Part shown: positions 8,447 to 17,208 of the stretch, in pieces | How the letters are laid out: each line of letters opens with the position of its first letter | How positions within the stretch are numbered: position 1 is the stretch's first letter | Assembly (NCBI GenBank): GCA_029565415.1 | Contig: JAKQOH010000006.1 | Span: forward strand, 1-35,505 | DNA: 35,505 nt | Origin: Candidatus Rifleibacteriota bacterium | GTDB taxonomy: Bacteria; Riflebacteria; Ozemobacteria; Ozemobacterales; Ozemobacteraceae | Reading direction: 5' to 3' | Position numbers and translations under genes: made by a program | Notes under the pieces: model-generated | What the model was told of the DNA's origin: nothing | Seen by the model: the letters and a program-made list of their open reading frames with translations, nothing else | Database searches by the model: none

Positions 8447-8475
8447 TTGAATGGACGCGGCTTTTTCGCTACCAT
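8447..8475 (+). promoter_or_regulatory. Sigma-70-type promoter directly abutting the start codon
   Basis: TTGAAT (8447-8452), 17-nt spacer, TACCAT (8470-8475). The ATG at 8482 begins 7 nt after the -10 box, which would make the mRNA leaderless; no Shine-Dalgarno is present. Confidence 0.6.
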
Positions 8476-8481
8476 ACCCGC

Positions 8482-9336
8482 ATGATGATCGATCTGATAC
8501 GCCGGTTCGAGTTCCGGGCGATCTCCTACGAGGAAGACGCCTCCTCGCTCGTCGATATGCACCGCTGTTTCGAGCAGCTCGAGGGCGGCTGGTTCGACGA
8601 TGAAGTCACGGCCCGCCGCCATCAGAAGATCGTCGCGCGCTGCCCCGGCTCCTCCTGGGTGTTGAGCTGCGAGCGGATGATCTTTGGGTATGCCGATCTC
8701 GTCCAGAAGGCCGGGGGAATCGGCAGCGTGCCGCGGTGGCGCATCCATCCTGACTTCCGGCAGCCCCCCGTCGCGCGCAAACTCTTCGACGGCCTTCGCC
8801 AGGAAGCGCTCAAGCGCGGCTGGAGCAGTCTCGAACTGTTCGCCGACACCGCGGAGGTGCGCGAGGACCTGGCGGGCATCGGCCTGCAGCCCGACCGGTG
8901 CTACTACTGGGCGAACCCCGCCGACGTGGTTTCGGAAACCCGCGTGGAGCATCGCAGCGAGATCCATTTCGACCCCGACGCCCTCGTGCGCGAAGGCTGG
9001 CAGTCGTTCCTCGGCTCGCCGCTCGCGCTGCGTTTCGTGCTGACGCGGGCGTTTATGGCGTCGTCCTACGCCGCGTTCCGGTACACCGCCCCGAAGTTCT
9101 GGCGGCTGTCCGTCGAGGGAAACGAGTATCTGGCCTGTTACGACGGCCGGGAGTGGCACGTGTTCCGTCACGGCCGCAGCGATGCCGACGCCGAGGCGGT
9201 TCAGCCGATCCTGGCAATCCTCGACGCGCTCCAGCCGGCCCGCATCATGCTCAGCGAAAAAGCGGGCGAGATTGCCGGCGCGTTTCCCGCCTCGGATCAG
9301 CGATTCTGGGATTTCTTCATCGACCGAACCGGTTGA
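8482..9336 (+). CDS. GNAT-like acetyltransferase domain protein
   Basis: 284 residues. Residues about 85-150 resemble the acetyl-CoA-binding core of GNAT N-acetyltransferases: WRIHPDFRQPPVARKLFDGL (the R-x-x-x-x-A/G loop and following helix), then LELFADTAEVREDLAGIGLQPDR, like the 'f...lGF' end of the fold. The R/Q-x-x-G-x-G/A loop is degenerate (RQPPVA), so activity is uncertain. The C-terminal ~110 residues match nothing I know. Two adjacent ATGs (8482, 8485) open the frame. The stop codon overlaps the -35 box of the next gene's promoter. Substrate unknown. Confidence 0.6.
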   Translation: MMIDLIRRFEFRAISYEEDASSLVDMHRCFEQLEGGWFDDEVTARRHQKIVARCPGSSWVLSCERMIFGYADLVQKAGGIGSVPRWRIHPDFRQPPVARKLFDGLRQEALKRGWSSLELFADTAEVREDLAGIGLQPDRCYYWANPADVVSETRVEHRSEIHFDPDALVREGWQSFLGSPLALRFVLTRAFMASSYAAFRYTAPKFWRLSVEGNEYLACYDGREWHVFRHGRSDADAEAVQPILAILDALQPARIMLSEKAGEIAGAFPASDQRFWDFFIDRTG

Positions 9337-9361
9337 CACCGGATTTTCCCGCCCCTATCAT
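9333..9361 (+). promoter_or_regulatory. Sigma-70 promoter of the zinc-ribbon/TPR gene
   Basis: TTGACA (9333-9338), 17-nt spacer, TATCAT (9356-9361): a near-consensus promoter 47 nt before the ATG at 9409. The TGA stop of the preceding gene is embedded in the -35 box. Confidence 0.8.
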
Positions 9362-9408
9362 GCGGAGACTCTCCGCCTACGGGCGGACACACCTTCAGGA
9401 GGCCTTAG

Positions 9409-10317
9409 ATGAGACTGGCAAGCATCGTGTTTGTCCTGATACTGACGACCCTGGTCCTGGTGACCTCTTCGGCATGGGCGATCCGCGTTATCTGCCCCGC
9501 GTGCAACACGCTCGCCGAGCTGACCGACACGACCTGCAAGAAGTGCGACAGAGAGCTGAACAAGTGCCTCAAGTGCGGCACGCTGAATCCGGTTTCCGCC
9601 GACTTCTGCGAGGGTGAGGATTGCGCCGAGCCGCTCGCCGAAATGCGCCTTCTGGGTCAGATCGACGCAGAAACCCGCCAGGAGCTTCGTCTGGGCCAGT
9701 CGGAACGCGCCCAGCTCGATCGCGAACTCCAGTCGATCTCCTACCTGCTCGAAAAGGATCCCTCCCAGGCCAAGAAACTGCTGTTCCGGCAGGCCCGCAT
9801 CTACCGGCAGATGAACTTCCCCGCCAAGGAAGCGGTGGCCTGGCAGGAGTATCTGCAGAAGTTCCCCGACACGAAGAAGAAGCCCGTCATCGATGTGTTC
9901 CTTTCCGAAGCCCTTCGCAAATGGGGGTATCTGTTCTACATGCAGGACGATCCCGAGACGGCGCTGAAGAAGTATGAAGCCTCCGTCGCCTGCAACCCGG
10001 CGAATGCCGAAGCCTGGCTCTGGGTCGGCCGCATCCGGAACGAGCAGAAGGACCGCAAGGGCGCGGCTGATGCCTACATGAAGGCGCTCGAAGCCGAGCC
10101 GGGCAACCGGACCGCGATCCACTTCCTGCGCGGCGCGAAGCGGCAGATTCCGGCCGAGCTGCTCAAGGCGGCGAAGAAGGCTCCGAAGGCCGCTCCCGCG
10201 AAATCCGCGCCGGCGAAGACCGAGCCCGTGAAGGCGGCAGAGCCGGCACCGGCCGCCGCTTCCGCGCCGATCACCGTCGCCCCGGCGGATGCGAACACGC
10301 CCGCCACGGGCAACTGA
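9409..10317 (+). CDS. Exported zinc-ribbon and TPR protein
   Basis: 302 residues. A signal peptide (MRLASIVFVLILTTLVLV...SAWA) is followed by two treble-clef or rubredoxin-like metal sites: CPAC...CKKC (about 29-46) and KCLKCGTLNP...DFCEGEDC (about 50-72). A helical TPR region follows (about 110-250; AEAWLWVGRIRNEQ, GAADAYMKALEAEPGNR), then an Ala/Pro/Lys tail. Double zinc ribbons are usually cytosolic, so their place directly after a signal peptide is unusual. AGGAGG lies 6 nt before the ATG. The sigma-54 activator starts 11 nt downstream, so they are probably co-transcribed. No function assigned. Confidence 0.8.
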   Translation: MRLASIVFVLILTTLVLVTSSAWAIRVICPACNTLAELTDTTCKKCDRELNKCLKCGTLNPVSADFCEGEDCAEPLAEMRLLGQIDAETRQELRLGQSERAQLDRELQSISYLLEKDPSQAKKLLFRQARIYRQMNFPAKEAVAWQEYLQKFPDTKKKPVIDVFLSEALRKWGYLFYMQDDPETALKKYEASVACNPANAEAWLWVGRIRNEQKDRKGAADAYMKALEAEPGNRTAIHFLRGAKRQIPAELLKAAKKAPKAAPAKSAPAKTEPVKAAEPAPAAASAPITVAPADANTPATGN

Positions 10318-10327
10318 GGCAGTCCCC

Positions 10328-11827
10328 ATGGAAGATCCGCGCCGGCTCAAGGATATCGCGACCCAGTTTTTCGCCGATATCGCGCCGCGCGGCGTCAAGG
10401 AGCTGGACAGGCTGTTCGAGCAGTGGAAATGCGGCCTGCCCAAGAAGCAGGAAGTGAACTTCGGCATTGCCATGCCGCCGGTGATGCGCGAGCGTCTCCT
10501 GAGCGACATCGGCATTGCCGAAGTTCGCACCGAGCCTGCCCAGCAGCGGTACATCGGCTGGCTGAACGTGCTCAACCGGCTGATGGAGAAAAACATCGAA
10601 GAGCTGCTCGACATGAGCCCGGAAGACCTGACGGGCCTGATCTGGAAGGAGGGGCGCCGGCTCGGGCTGCGCGATCCCGAGATCCAGGAGCTCGCATCGG
10701 TGCTGCCGCACTGGGTTCAGAAGATCTCGAGCAAGGTCATCTTCGAGTTCTCGCCCATCAACGTGTACGAAGTGACCGGCTCGGGCGCCGGGAAAGAGCC
10801 GCAAGCGCCGACGACTCCCCACTCCGGCGCAGTGTTCAAGGGCATGATCGGCCGGTCCGAGAAGATGCAGTCGATCTTTTCCTGCATCGAGCGGATCAGC
10901 GCCAGCAATCTTTCGGTCCTGATCCAGGGCGAGAGCGGCACGGGCAAGGAGCTCGTCGCCCACGCGATCCACATGAACTCCCCGCGGGCGAACGAGCCGT
11001 TCATCGCCGTCAACTGCGGCGCCCTGCCCGACTCGATCATCGAGAGCGAACTGTTCGGCTACGAAAAAGGCGCCTTCACCGGGGCCGTCGGCCAGAAGAT
11101 CGGGTATTTCGAGATCGCCAACCGCGGCACCATCTTCCTCGACGAGATCTCGGAAACGTCGCTCCACACGCAGGTCAAGCTGTTGCGCGTGCTGCAGGAG
11201 CGGAAGATCCGGCGCGTCGGCGGCGTCAAATCCATCGACATCGACATCCGCGTCATCGCGGCCTGCAACCGGGATCTGCCGTCTCTCGTGCGCGAGGGGC
11301 GGTTCCGCCACGATCTGTATTACCGCATCAACGAGATGACGATCACCCTGCCGCCGCTGCGGGAACGCCAGGGGGATCTGCCGCTGCTGATCGAGTATTT
11401 CCTGGACAAGTTCGCCCGGGAAAACGGGAAACCCGGCCCTACGATCGACGCTTCGGCCCGCCGTCTGCTGTTCGGCTACGCCTGGCCCGGCAACATCCGC
11501 GAGCTGGAAAACGTCCTCAAGCGGGCGGTGGTGCTCGCCGACAAGGTGATCATGCCCTCGCACCTGCCCCCGAACCTGACCGAACGCGGGACCTCGGTCG
11601 GGTCGGCGTCGCGCAGTGCCGTTCCCGCGGGAAGCCTCGAGGATCAGCTTCTGGAGGCCGAGCGCGCGATCATCGTCCAGTCGCTTGAAAATAACGACCA
11701 CAATGTTTCTCTGACCGCCAAGGTGCTGCGCATTTCCCGCCGCACCCTGCAGCGCAAGATGAAGCAGCTCGGGATCGACCGCGGGGCCGACGCCTCCCCC
11801 GACGACGGGGATCTCCCGGAAGAATGA
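10328..11827 (+). CDS. Sigma-54-dependent transcriptional activator (bEBP) with unusual N-terminal domain
   Basis: 499 residues. The central AAA+ domain (about 180-405) contains Walker A GESGTGKE (about 201-208), the sigma-54 contact loop GAFTGA (248-253) in ELFGYEKGAFTGA, Walker B GTIFLDEI and an arginine-rich sensor segment. A Fis-type helix-turn-helix is at the end (NVSLTAKVLRISRRTLQRKM, about 460-485). The ~165-residue N-terminal region shows no receiver, GAF or PAS signature, so the signal is unknown. ATG 10328 was preferred because it follows the previous stop by 10 nt with GAGG upstream. It probably drives the sigma-54 promoter at 7857; this is inference from proximity. Confidence 0.9.
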   Translation: MEDPRRLKDIATQFFADIAPRGVKELDRLFEQWKCGLPKKQEVNFGIAMPPVMRERLLSDIGIAEVRTEPAQQRYIGWLNVLNRLMEKNIEELLDMSPEDLTGLIWKEGRRLGLRDPEIQELASVLPHWVQKISSKVIFEFSPINVYEVTGSGAGKEPQAPTTPHSGAVFKGMIGRSEKMQSIFSCIERISASNLSVLIQGESGTGKELVAHAIHMNSPRANEPFIAVNCGALPDSIIESELFGYEKGAFTGAVGQKIGYFEIANRGTIFLDEISETSLHTQVKLLRVLQERKIRRVGGVKSIDIDIRVIAACNRDLPSLVREGRFRHDLYYRINEMTITLPPLRERQGDLPLLIEYFLDKFARENGKPGPTIDASARRLLFGYAWPGNIRELENVLKRAVVLADKVIMPSHLPPNLTERGTSVGSASRSAVPAGSLEDQLLEAERAIIVQSLENNDHNVSLTAKVLRISRRTLQRKMKQLGIDRGADASPDDGDLPEE

Positions 11828-11906
11828 CCCCGGAATCTCCCGGCAACGGCTGCGGCCTTCGACTATATAGCCGATACAATATCACGCCGCGCGGTCCCCG
11901 GCAGCC

Positions 11907-13406
11907 ATGAACGCCGGACATCCCCGCGGAGGCGGGTGGTTTCTGCTGATTCTCGTTGCGGGAGCGGTGCTGCGGTTCGCCTTTCTCGGCACGGAATCCC
12001 TCTGGGAAGACGAAATCGGCTCCCTGATCATCGCCCGGATGCCGGTCGGCGAGATCCTCGGCATGCACCGCACGACGAACGAGTTCCATCCGCCCCTCTA
12101 TTTTTTGTTTCTCCACGTCTGGATCCGCCTGTTCGGGGAAACCGAGATCGCCGTCCGCTCGCTCTCGGCCGTCTGCTCCACCCTCTCGCTGGGACTCGTC
12201 TACGTCTGCGGGCGGCGGCTGTTCGGCCGGGAGGCCGGCCTCCTGGCGATGGGCCTGCTCGCCCTTTCCACGTTTCACATCCGGTATGCCCAGGAGGCGC
12301 GCAACTACGCCCTGACCGTGCTGCTGGGCATCGCCTCGTTCCATACCCTGGCACGCTGCCTCGAGCGGCTCGATCTGCGCAGAGCCGCCGCCTGGGTCGT
12401 TTCCACGACGGCGCTGCTGTATACGAATAACCTCGGGCTGCTCGTCCCGTTCGCGCAGAACCTGTTCGTCTTTCTGTGCGCCCCCTTCCCCGAATCGCAG
12501 GACAAGCGCCGGTGGCTGCTGGCACAGGGTGCCGTGCTGATCCTGTTCGCCCCCTGGCTGCCCGTATTCCTCTCCCAGCTCGCCTCGGCCCAGAAAAGCT
12601 TCTGGATCTCCCCTCCCGACCTTCAGTCGATGCTCGACACACTCCTGGAATACGGCGGGAGCCTGGTTTCCTGCCATGCCACCCGGGAGGGCGACAGGAC
12701 GGCCGCCGTCGTCACGCTCTGCCTGGTGATCGGCTCAGCCCTCGCATCCTTCTCCGATAACGGGGAATCCCCCCGCGACCGGCGCCTCAGGATCGCCCGC
12801 AACCCCGCTCTTTGTCTGACTCTCCTCTGGTTCGCGGTCCCGCTCGGCATCCCCTACCTGCTCTCGCTCGTCGGACAGCCGGTGTTCATCCCGCGCATCA
12901 CCATCCTCGCCTCGGTCGCCCTGTTCCTTCTGGCCGCCCGCGGGCTCTCGCTGTTGCCCGGCGAGCGCCTGAAGAAGCTCCTCGCGGGGGCAACGGCGGC
13001 CTCCATGATACTATCTCTCTTCATCTATTATACGACCCCCGACAAGGACCAGTGGCGGGAAGCGGCCGCACTCGTTGCCGAATCATCCCGGCCCGGGGAG
13101 ACGATCGTCGTCGCGTCGGCACGGTGCAGATATTCGTTCGAGTATTATTTCGCCCCGAAAGACCGGAGGATCCTCCCCTTCCCGGTCTCCTCGCACGAGA
13201 TCAACGACAAGACGGTGTCTGAGCTGATGCCCCTGATCGGGCATGCCCCTCGCCTCCAGCTCGTCCTGTCCTATCACACGTTCGGGAACGCAAACCTGCT
13301 TCTCGAGCGGCTCGCCCCGATCTACAGGCTCATCGGCCACCGGGAGGTGTTCGGCATCCAGGTAATCCGGCTGGAAACCCGCGCCACTGAAGGCGCCGCC
13401 GAGTGA
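11907..13406 (+). CDS. GT39-like (ArnT/PMT-type) membrane glycosyltransferase
   Basis: 499 residues with about ten hydrophobic helices. The GT-C signature is present: the acidic motif SLWEDEIGS in the first extracytoplasmic loop, EFHPPLYFLFLHVWIRLFG, the helix AVRSLSAVCSTLSLGLVY and YAQEARNYAL. These enzymes use polyprenyl-phosphate sugars to glycosylate lipids or proteins on the outer face of the inner membrane; acceptor and sugar cannot be told here. The start has a poor ribosome site; a TACAAT hexamer lies at 11875-11880. Its stop codon abuts the stop of the convergent membrane protein gene with no spacer. Confidence 0.85.
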   Translation: MNAGHPRGGGWFLLILVAGAVLRFAFLGTESLWEDEIGSLIIARMPVGEILGMHRTTNEFHPPLYFLFLHVWIRLFGETEIAVRSLSAVCSTLSLGLVYVCGRRLFGREAGLLAMGLLALSTFHIRYAQEARNYALTVLLGIASFHTLARCLERLDLRRAAAWVVSTTALLYTNNLGLLVPFAQNLFVFLCAPFPESQDKRRWLLAQGAVLILFAPWLPVFLSQLASAQKSFWISPPDLQSMLDTLLEYGGSLVSCHATREGDRTAAVVTLCLVIGSALASFSDNGESPRDRRLRIARNPALCLTLLWFAVPLGIPYLLSLVGQPVFIPRITILASVALFLLAARGLSLLPGERLKKLLAGATAASMILSLFIYYTTPDKDQWREAAALVAESSRPGETIVVASARCRYSFEYYFAPKDRRILPFPVSSHEINDKTVSELMPLIGHAPRLQLVLSYHTFGNANLLLERLAPIYRLIGHREVFGIQVIRLETRATEGAAE

Positions 13407-14021
13407 TCAGAAGCGGTAGCCTTCCATGTATCCGACGCCGGCGAAGAGCGGGCCCACGAAGCCCGCAAACAGCCCGGACAGGGTGAGAAACGCCCCGAGA
13501 TTCGTCTTGATCATCGCCGCCGGGCCCTGATAATACGGGAAGAACAGCAGCGGTGAGAGGAGGATCGAAAACACGAACCCAATCCCGAACAGCACGAACA
13601 GGATGTCCCACAGAGACTCCTGCGAGGCCGATGGGGCCTCGCTGGAAGTCTGGCCACTCTTCAGACGCTGAAACACGCCCATGATCCCGGCAAAGGCGAG
13701 GAACATCAGAGCCAGCGCCATTCCGCTGACGGTTCCACGGTAAAGGGCAAGCGGGATGTCCTCGGCGTACATGCCGAGAAGCCGGCCGATGGAGAGCCGG
13801 GCCATCGCCCGGGGTTCTTCCGCGAGCAACGTTCCCCCCGGGCCGATCATCCCCAGCGCCAGGTAATCCTGCCACATGCAGCCGAGAAGGAAGAACCAGA
13901 AACCGACGGCCGCCGTGCGCGCAAAGCAGCGGGGGCTCGGAATCGGCTTGGGAGCCCTCGCGAACTCCCACAAATATTTTATATAAGCAAGATAATATAT
14001 TATAGCGAACAGATATCCCAT
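13407..14021 (-). CDS. Multi-pass membrane protein of unknown function
   Basis: 204 residues, about five hydrophobic segments: near residues 1-20 (MGYLFAIIYYLAYIKYLWEF), 36-60, 90-115, 135-160 and 170-200. No family recognised. It starts 30 nt after dppA and is probably in one operon with it. The first ~18 codons are strikingly AT-rich (ATA, TAT, TTG, AAA) in a GC-rich gene. It ends against the glycosyltransferase gene, stop to stop. Confidence 0.75.
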   Translation of the reverse strand: MGYLFAIIYYLAYIKYLWEFARAPKPIPSPRCFARTAAVGFWFFLLGCMWQDYLALGMIGPGGTLLAEEPRAMARLSIGRLLGMYAEDIPLALYRGTVSGMALALMFLAFAGIMGVFQRLKSGQTSSEAPSASQESLWDILFVLFGIGFVFSILLSPLLFFPYYQGPAAMIKTNLGAFLTLSGLFAGFVGPLFAGVGYMEGYRF

Positions 14022-14051
14022 TGTCCGGGGCCTTTCCCCAGCGCAGGGGTC

Positions 14052-14870
14052 TCAGAGCCCCGGCGTCGTCAGGAGGGTCACGCCGTAGACCAGCTTCGCC
14101 ATCTGTTCGGCGCTTTCGGCGACGAACTCGAAACGGTCGTCGGACGTGCGCTTGAGTTGGGGGATCCAGGAAAGCCGGTCGTGGAGGTTGACGTCCGAAA
14201 CGCGGATGCCGAGCTGCAACGGGGGCGAGATGGCGGGCGGTTCGATCGTCCCCGCGGATTTCACGCCTCTCTTGATCTCCTCGCGCAGCGCGTCGCACAC
14301 CATCTTCGGATGGATGCAGATGGCCGAGCTGACGCCGATCGGATACTTCGTGATGACGGTCGGCGTGGCGGGCATATTCGTGTTCGCCTGCTCGATCGTT
14401 TTCGAGTCTCCCGAGATCAGAATCGTCGGCACCTTGTATTCGCCGGCCACGAGCGAGAGGATATCGAACTCTCCGATGGGGGCCCCGAACAGTTCGAACC
14501 GCAGATGCCCCGCGTAGGTGTGCGGGATGACGCCCTCGCGTGAACCGGATCGGGCATGCGCGCCGAGCAGGACCAGGCCGCCGAAGGTGCTGTCGAGGTG
14601 GTCGAACCCGGCGGTCGGCCGGAATCCGCCCCGGATCAGCATGACCTGGGAAGGAAGCCGCTCGAGCAGCAGGTTGCGGCCGCAGCCGTGAAAATCGTTG
14701 ATGTAGATCTCTTCGACGCCGGCCTCCAGGGCACCGGCGCAGACGGCGTTCACCTCATCGGTGAACTGGCGGCGGGCCTGTTCGATCTCGGGTGAATCAC
14801 CATCGCCGATCTGGACCGGGGAAACGACGCCCGCGATTCCCTCCATATCTGCAACGATATATAGTTTCAT
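14052..14870 (-). CDS. dppA: M55-family D-aminopeptidase (DppA-like)
   Basis: 272 residues, the family's usual length. Residues corresponding to the Bacillus subtilis DppA di-zinc site are all present: Asp8 and Glu10 (VADMEGIAG), His61 (DFHGCG), His105 (GAHARSG) and Glu134 (PIGEFDI), plus the His117 region (IPHTYAGH) near the catalytic residue. These enzymes form decamers and hydrolyse D-Ala-containing di- or tripeptides, consistent with use of peptidoglycan fragments. An AGGAG lies about 14 nt before the ATG, rather far. It is divergent from uvrB and upstream of a membrane protein gene. Confidence 0.92.
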   Translation of the reverse strand: MKLYIVADMEGIAGVVSPVQIGDGDSPEIEQARRQFTDEVNAVCAGALEAGVEEIYINDFHGCGRNLLLERLPSQVMLIRGGFRPTAGFDHLDSTFGGLVLLGAHARSGSREGVIPHTYAGHLRFELFGAPIGEFDILSLVAGEYKVPTILISGDSKTIEQANTNMPATPTVITKYPIGVSSAICIHPKMVCDALREEIKRGVKSAGTIEPPAISPPLQLGIRVSDVNLHDRLSWIPQLKRTSDDRFEFVAESAEQMAKLVYGVTLLTTPGL

Positions 14871-14931
14871 CCGGGTCGCTCGCTCCTTTTCTCTGGGGTG
14901 AACCCCTCATGGGGTGTGGTTTGACAGGTCA

Positions 14932-14940
14932 TGCTACCAT
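14932..14940 (+). promoter_or_regulatory. Extended -10 promoter of uvrB
   Basis: TGC followed by TACCAT (14935-14940) is an extended -10 element. The ATG lies 7 nt after the hexamer and no Shine-Dalgarno is present, so a leaderless uvrB mRNA is predicted. Confidence 0.5.
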
Positions 14941-14947
14941 ATCCGGC

Positions 14948-17035
14948 ATGACGACACCAACCGCGAACAACCGCCTCGACCTCGTCAGCCCCTTCCAGCC
15001 CCGCGGCGACCAGCCGCGCGCCGTCGAACAGCTCGTCGATTGGATCGAGGCCGGCCATCGGTACACCACCCTTCTCGGCGTCACCGGTTCGGGCAAGACG
15101 TTCACGATGGCGAGCCTCGCGGCCCGTCTGCAGCGGCCCGTTCTCGTCATCACCCACAACAAGACGCTCGCCGCCCAGCTCTACAGCGAGTTCAAGGAGT
15201 TCTTCCCGGGAAACGCCGTCGAGTATTTCGTGAGCTACTACGACTACTACCAGCCCGAAGCCTATATTCCGACCACCGACAGCTACATCGAGAAGGATTC
15301 GGACATCAACGAGGAGATCGACCGGTTCCGCCACTCGGCCACCTCTTCCCTGTTCATGCGCCGCGACGTCATCGTCGTGGCCTCGGTGAGCTGCATCTAC
15401 GGCCTCGGATCGCCGGAAGACTACCTCGAGCTGCGCATCTCGCTGCGCCAGGGCGACCTGCTGCCGCGCCAGGAGCTGCTGCGCCGCCTGACCGACATCC
15501 AGTATTCCCGCAACGACATGGATTTCCACCGGTCCCGGTTCCGGGCCCGCGGCGAGACCGTCGACATCTTCCCCGCTTCGAGCGAGGAGGCGATCCGGGT
15601 GCGGTATTTCGGCGACGAGATCGACCGGATCGAACGGTTCGACCCGCTCACTGGAGAGGTCATCGCCCGCCCCGAGGCGATCGAGATCTTCCCCGCCCAG
15701 CACTTCGTGACGACGCTGGAGAAGAAGGAGCGCGCGTTCGCGGCCATCGAGGCCGAGATGGCCGACCGCGTGAAGCTGTTCGAGAGCGGCGGAAAGGCGA
15801 TCGAGGCCCAGCGCATCAACGAGCGCACCCGGTATGATCTCGAGATGATGAAGGAAACGGGCTTCTGCAAGGGCATCGAGAACTACTCGCGCCATCTCGC
15901 CGCGCGCGAGCCGGGAAGCGCCCCCGACACGCTCGTCGATTACCTTCCCAAGGACTGCCTCATCATCCTCGACGAGTCGCACATGACCGTTCCGCAGTTG
16001 CGGGGCATGTGCCATGGCGATCGCAGCCGCAAACAGACCCTCATCGATTTCGGCTTCCGGCTGCCTTCGGCGCTCGACAACCGCCCTCTCAACTTCGAAG
16101 AGTTTCTCGGCCGCAAGCGACAACTGCTGTTCGTTTCGGCCACTCCCGGCCCCTGGGAGCTCGAGGTCTCGGAGGGCCGCGTCGCCGAGCAGCTGATCCG
16201 GCCCACCGGCCTGCTCGACCCGAACATCACCGTCGTGCCGACCGAAGGCCAGATCGATCATCTGATGGACCGGATCCGCGACCGGCTGGACCACGGCGAA
16301 CGTGTCCTCGTCACGACCCTCACGAAGCGCATGGCCCAGGAACTCTCGGGGTATCTCACCCAGATGGGCATCCCTGCCCGGTATCTGCACGACGAGATCG
16401 AGACGCTCGAGCGCATCGAGATCCTGCGCGATCTGCGCGCCGGCGTCTTTTCGGTGCTGGTCGGGATCAACATGCTGCGCGAAGGCCTCGATCTGCCGGA
16501 AGTCTCGCTCGTCGCCATCCTCGACGCCGACAAAGAGGGATTCCTGCGATCCGCCTGGGCGCTGATCCAGACCTGCGGCCGCGCGGCCCGCAACGTCCGG
16601 GGTGAGGTGTTCATGTATGCCGACAAAATCACGCCGTCGATGAAGCAGTGCATCGACGAGACCGCCCGCCGCCGCGAGATCCAGCAGCGACACAATCTGG
16701 AAAACGGCATCGAGCCGGCTTCGATCGTGAAAAAGCTGCCCAAGGTGTTCCTGCCGGGCCAGGAAGGCGGCGCCGAAACGGGCGGCAAGGTCGATGCCGA
16801 GCGGATCTCCGAGATGCTCAAGCAGCTCCAGACCGAGATGGAAAAGGCCGCCCGGGAGCTTCAGTTCGAGCGCGCCGCGATGATCCGCGACGAGATCATC
16901 GCGCTCCAGGAGGAGCACCTCGAGGCGGACGTGCTCGCCGGCCTCGGGAAGGCGCTGCGCTCGGGCCGCGACCGGAGCATGGCGAAGAAGCGCAACGCCC
17001 GCAGAGCCCGTTCCCCGCACCAACAGCCCGGCTGA
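14948..17035 (+). CDS. uvrB: Excinuclease ABC subunit B (UvrB)
   Basis: Damage-verification helicase-like subunit of nucleotide excision repair; it receives DNA from UvrA and recruits UvrC. 695 residues. Walker A GVTGSGKT (about 45-52), the DNA-threading beta-hairpin YYDYYQPEAYIP (about 95-106), the DESH box, the C-terminal helicase motifs (HDEIETLERIEILRDLR; NMLREGLDLPEVSLVAILDADKEGF; IQTCGRAARN) and a C-terminal UVR motif (about 620-660, LQFERAAMIRDEI) are visible, so the protein is complete. The frame is open upstream to 14792, but the conserved N-terminus begins after 14948. Confidence 0.97.
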   Translation: MTTPTANNRLDLVSPFQPRGDQPRAVEQLVDWIEAGHRYTTLLGVTGSGKTFTMASLAARLQRPVLVITHNKTLAAQLYSEFKEFFPGNAVEYFVSYYDYYQPEAYIPTTDSYIEKDSDINEEIDRFRHSATSSLFMRRDVIVVASVSCIYGLGSPEDYLELRISLRQGDLLPRQELLRRLTDIQYSRNDMDFHRSRFRARGETVDIFPASSEEAIRVRYFGDEIDRIERFDPLTGEVIARPEAIEIFPAQHFVTTLEKKERAFAAIEAEMADRVKLFESGGKAIEAQRINERTRYDLEMMKETGFCKGIENYSRHLAAREPGSAPDTLVDYLPKDCLIILDESHMTVPQLRGMCHGDRSRKQTLIDFGFRLPSALDNRPLNFEEFLGRKRQLLFVSATPGPWELEVSEGRVAEQLIRPTGLLDPNITVVPTEGQIDHLMDRIRDRLDHGERVLVTTLTKRMAQELSGYLTQMGIPARYLHDEIETLERIEILRDLRAGVFSVLVGINMLREGLDLPEVSLVAILDADKEGFLRSAWALIQTCGRAARNVRGEVFMYADKITPSMKQCIDETARRREIQQRHNLENGIEPASIVKKLPKVFLPGQEGGAETGGKVDAERISEMLKQLQTEMEKAARELQFERAAMIRDEIIALQEEHLEADVLAGLGKALRSGRDRSMAKKRNARRARSPHQQPG

Positions 17036-17054
17036 CCCTCTCGTCAGACTCCCC

Positions 17055-17151
17055 GGGCGGTTCGCGAACCGCCCCTACGCATCGAATCGTCCTTCCCGGG
17101 CCATCGCGGGATAGCCCGCCACCCCATGTAGGGGCGGATCGTGATCCGCCC
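17055..17151. repeat. Facing pair of family-A palindromic repeats
   Basis: GGGCGGTTCGCGAACCGCCC (17055-17074) is a perfect palindrome followed by CTACG. About 50 bp later GTAGGGG (17128-17134) leads into a second palindrome ending at 17151 (arms GGGCGGATC / GATCCGCCC). The pair is head to head, like REP/BIME units. No gene is seen in the 17036-17567 spacer. Confidence 0.8.
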
Positions 17152-17208
17152 GCTCCACTCGATATTTGCCCGTGGAAGCCGGAAAAAAGATCCGGAAAAC
17201 AGCTTCAT

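Noticed and set aside
14867..17023. 718-codon antisense open frame opposite uvrB
   Set aside because: Same GC-driven artefact; uvrB is complete and fully motif-supported on the plus strand.
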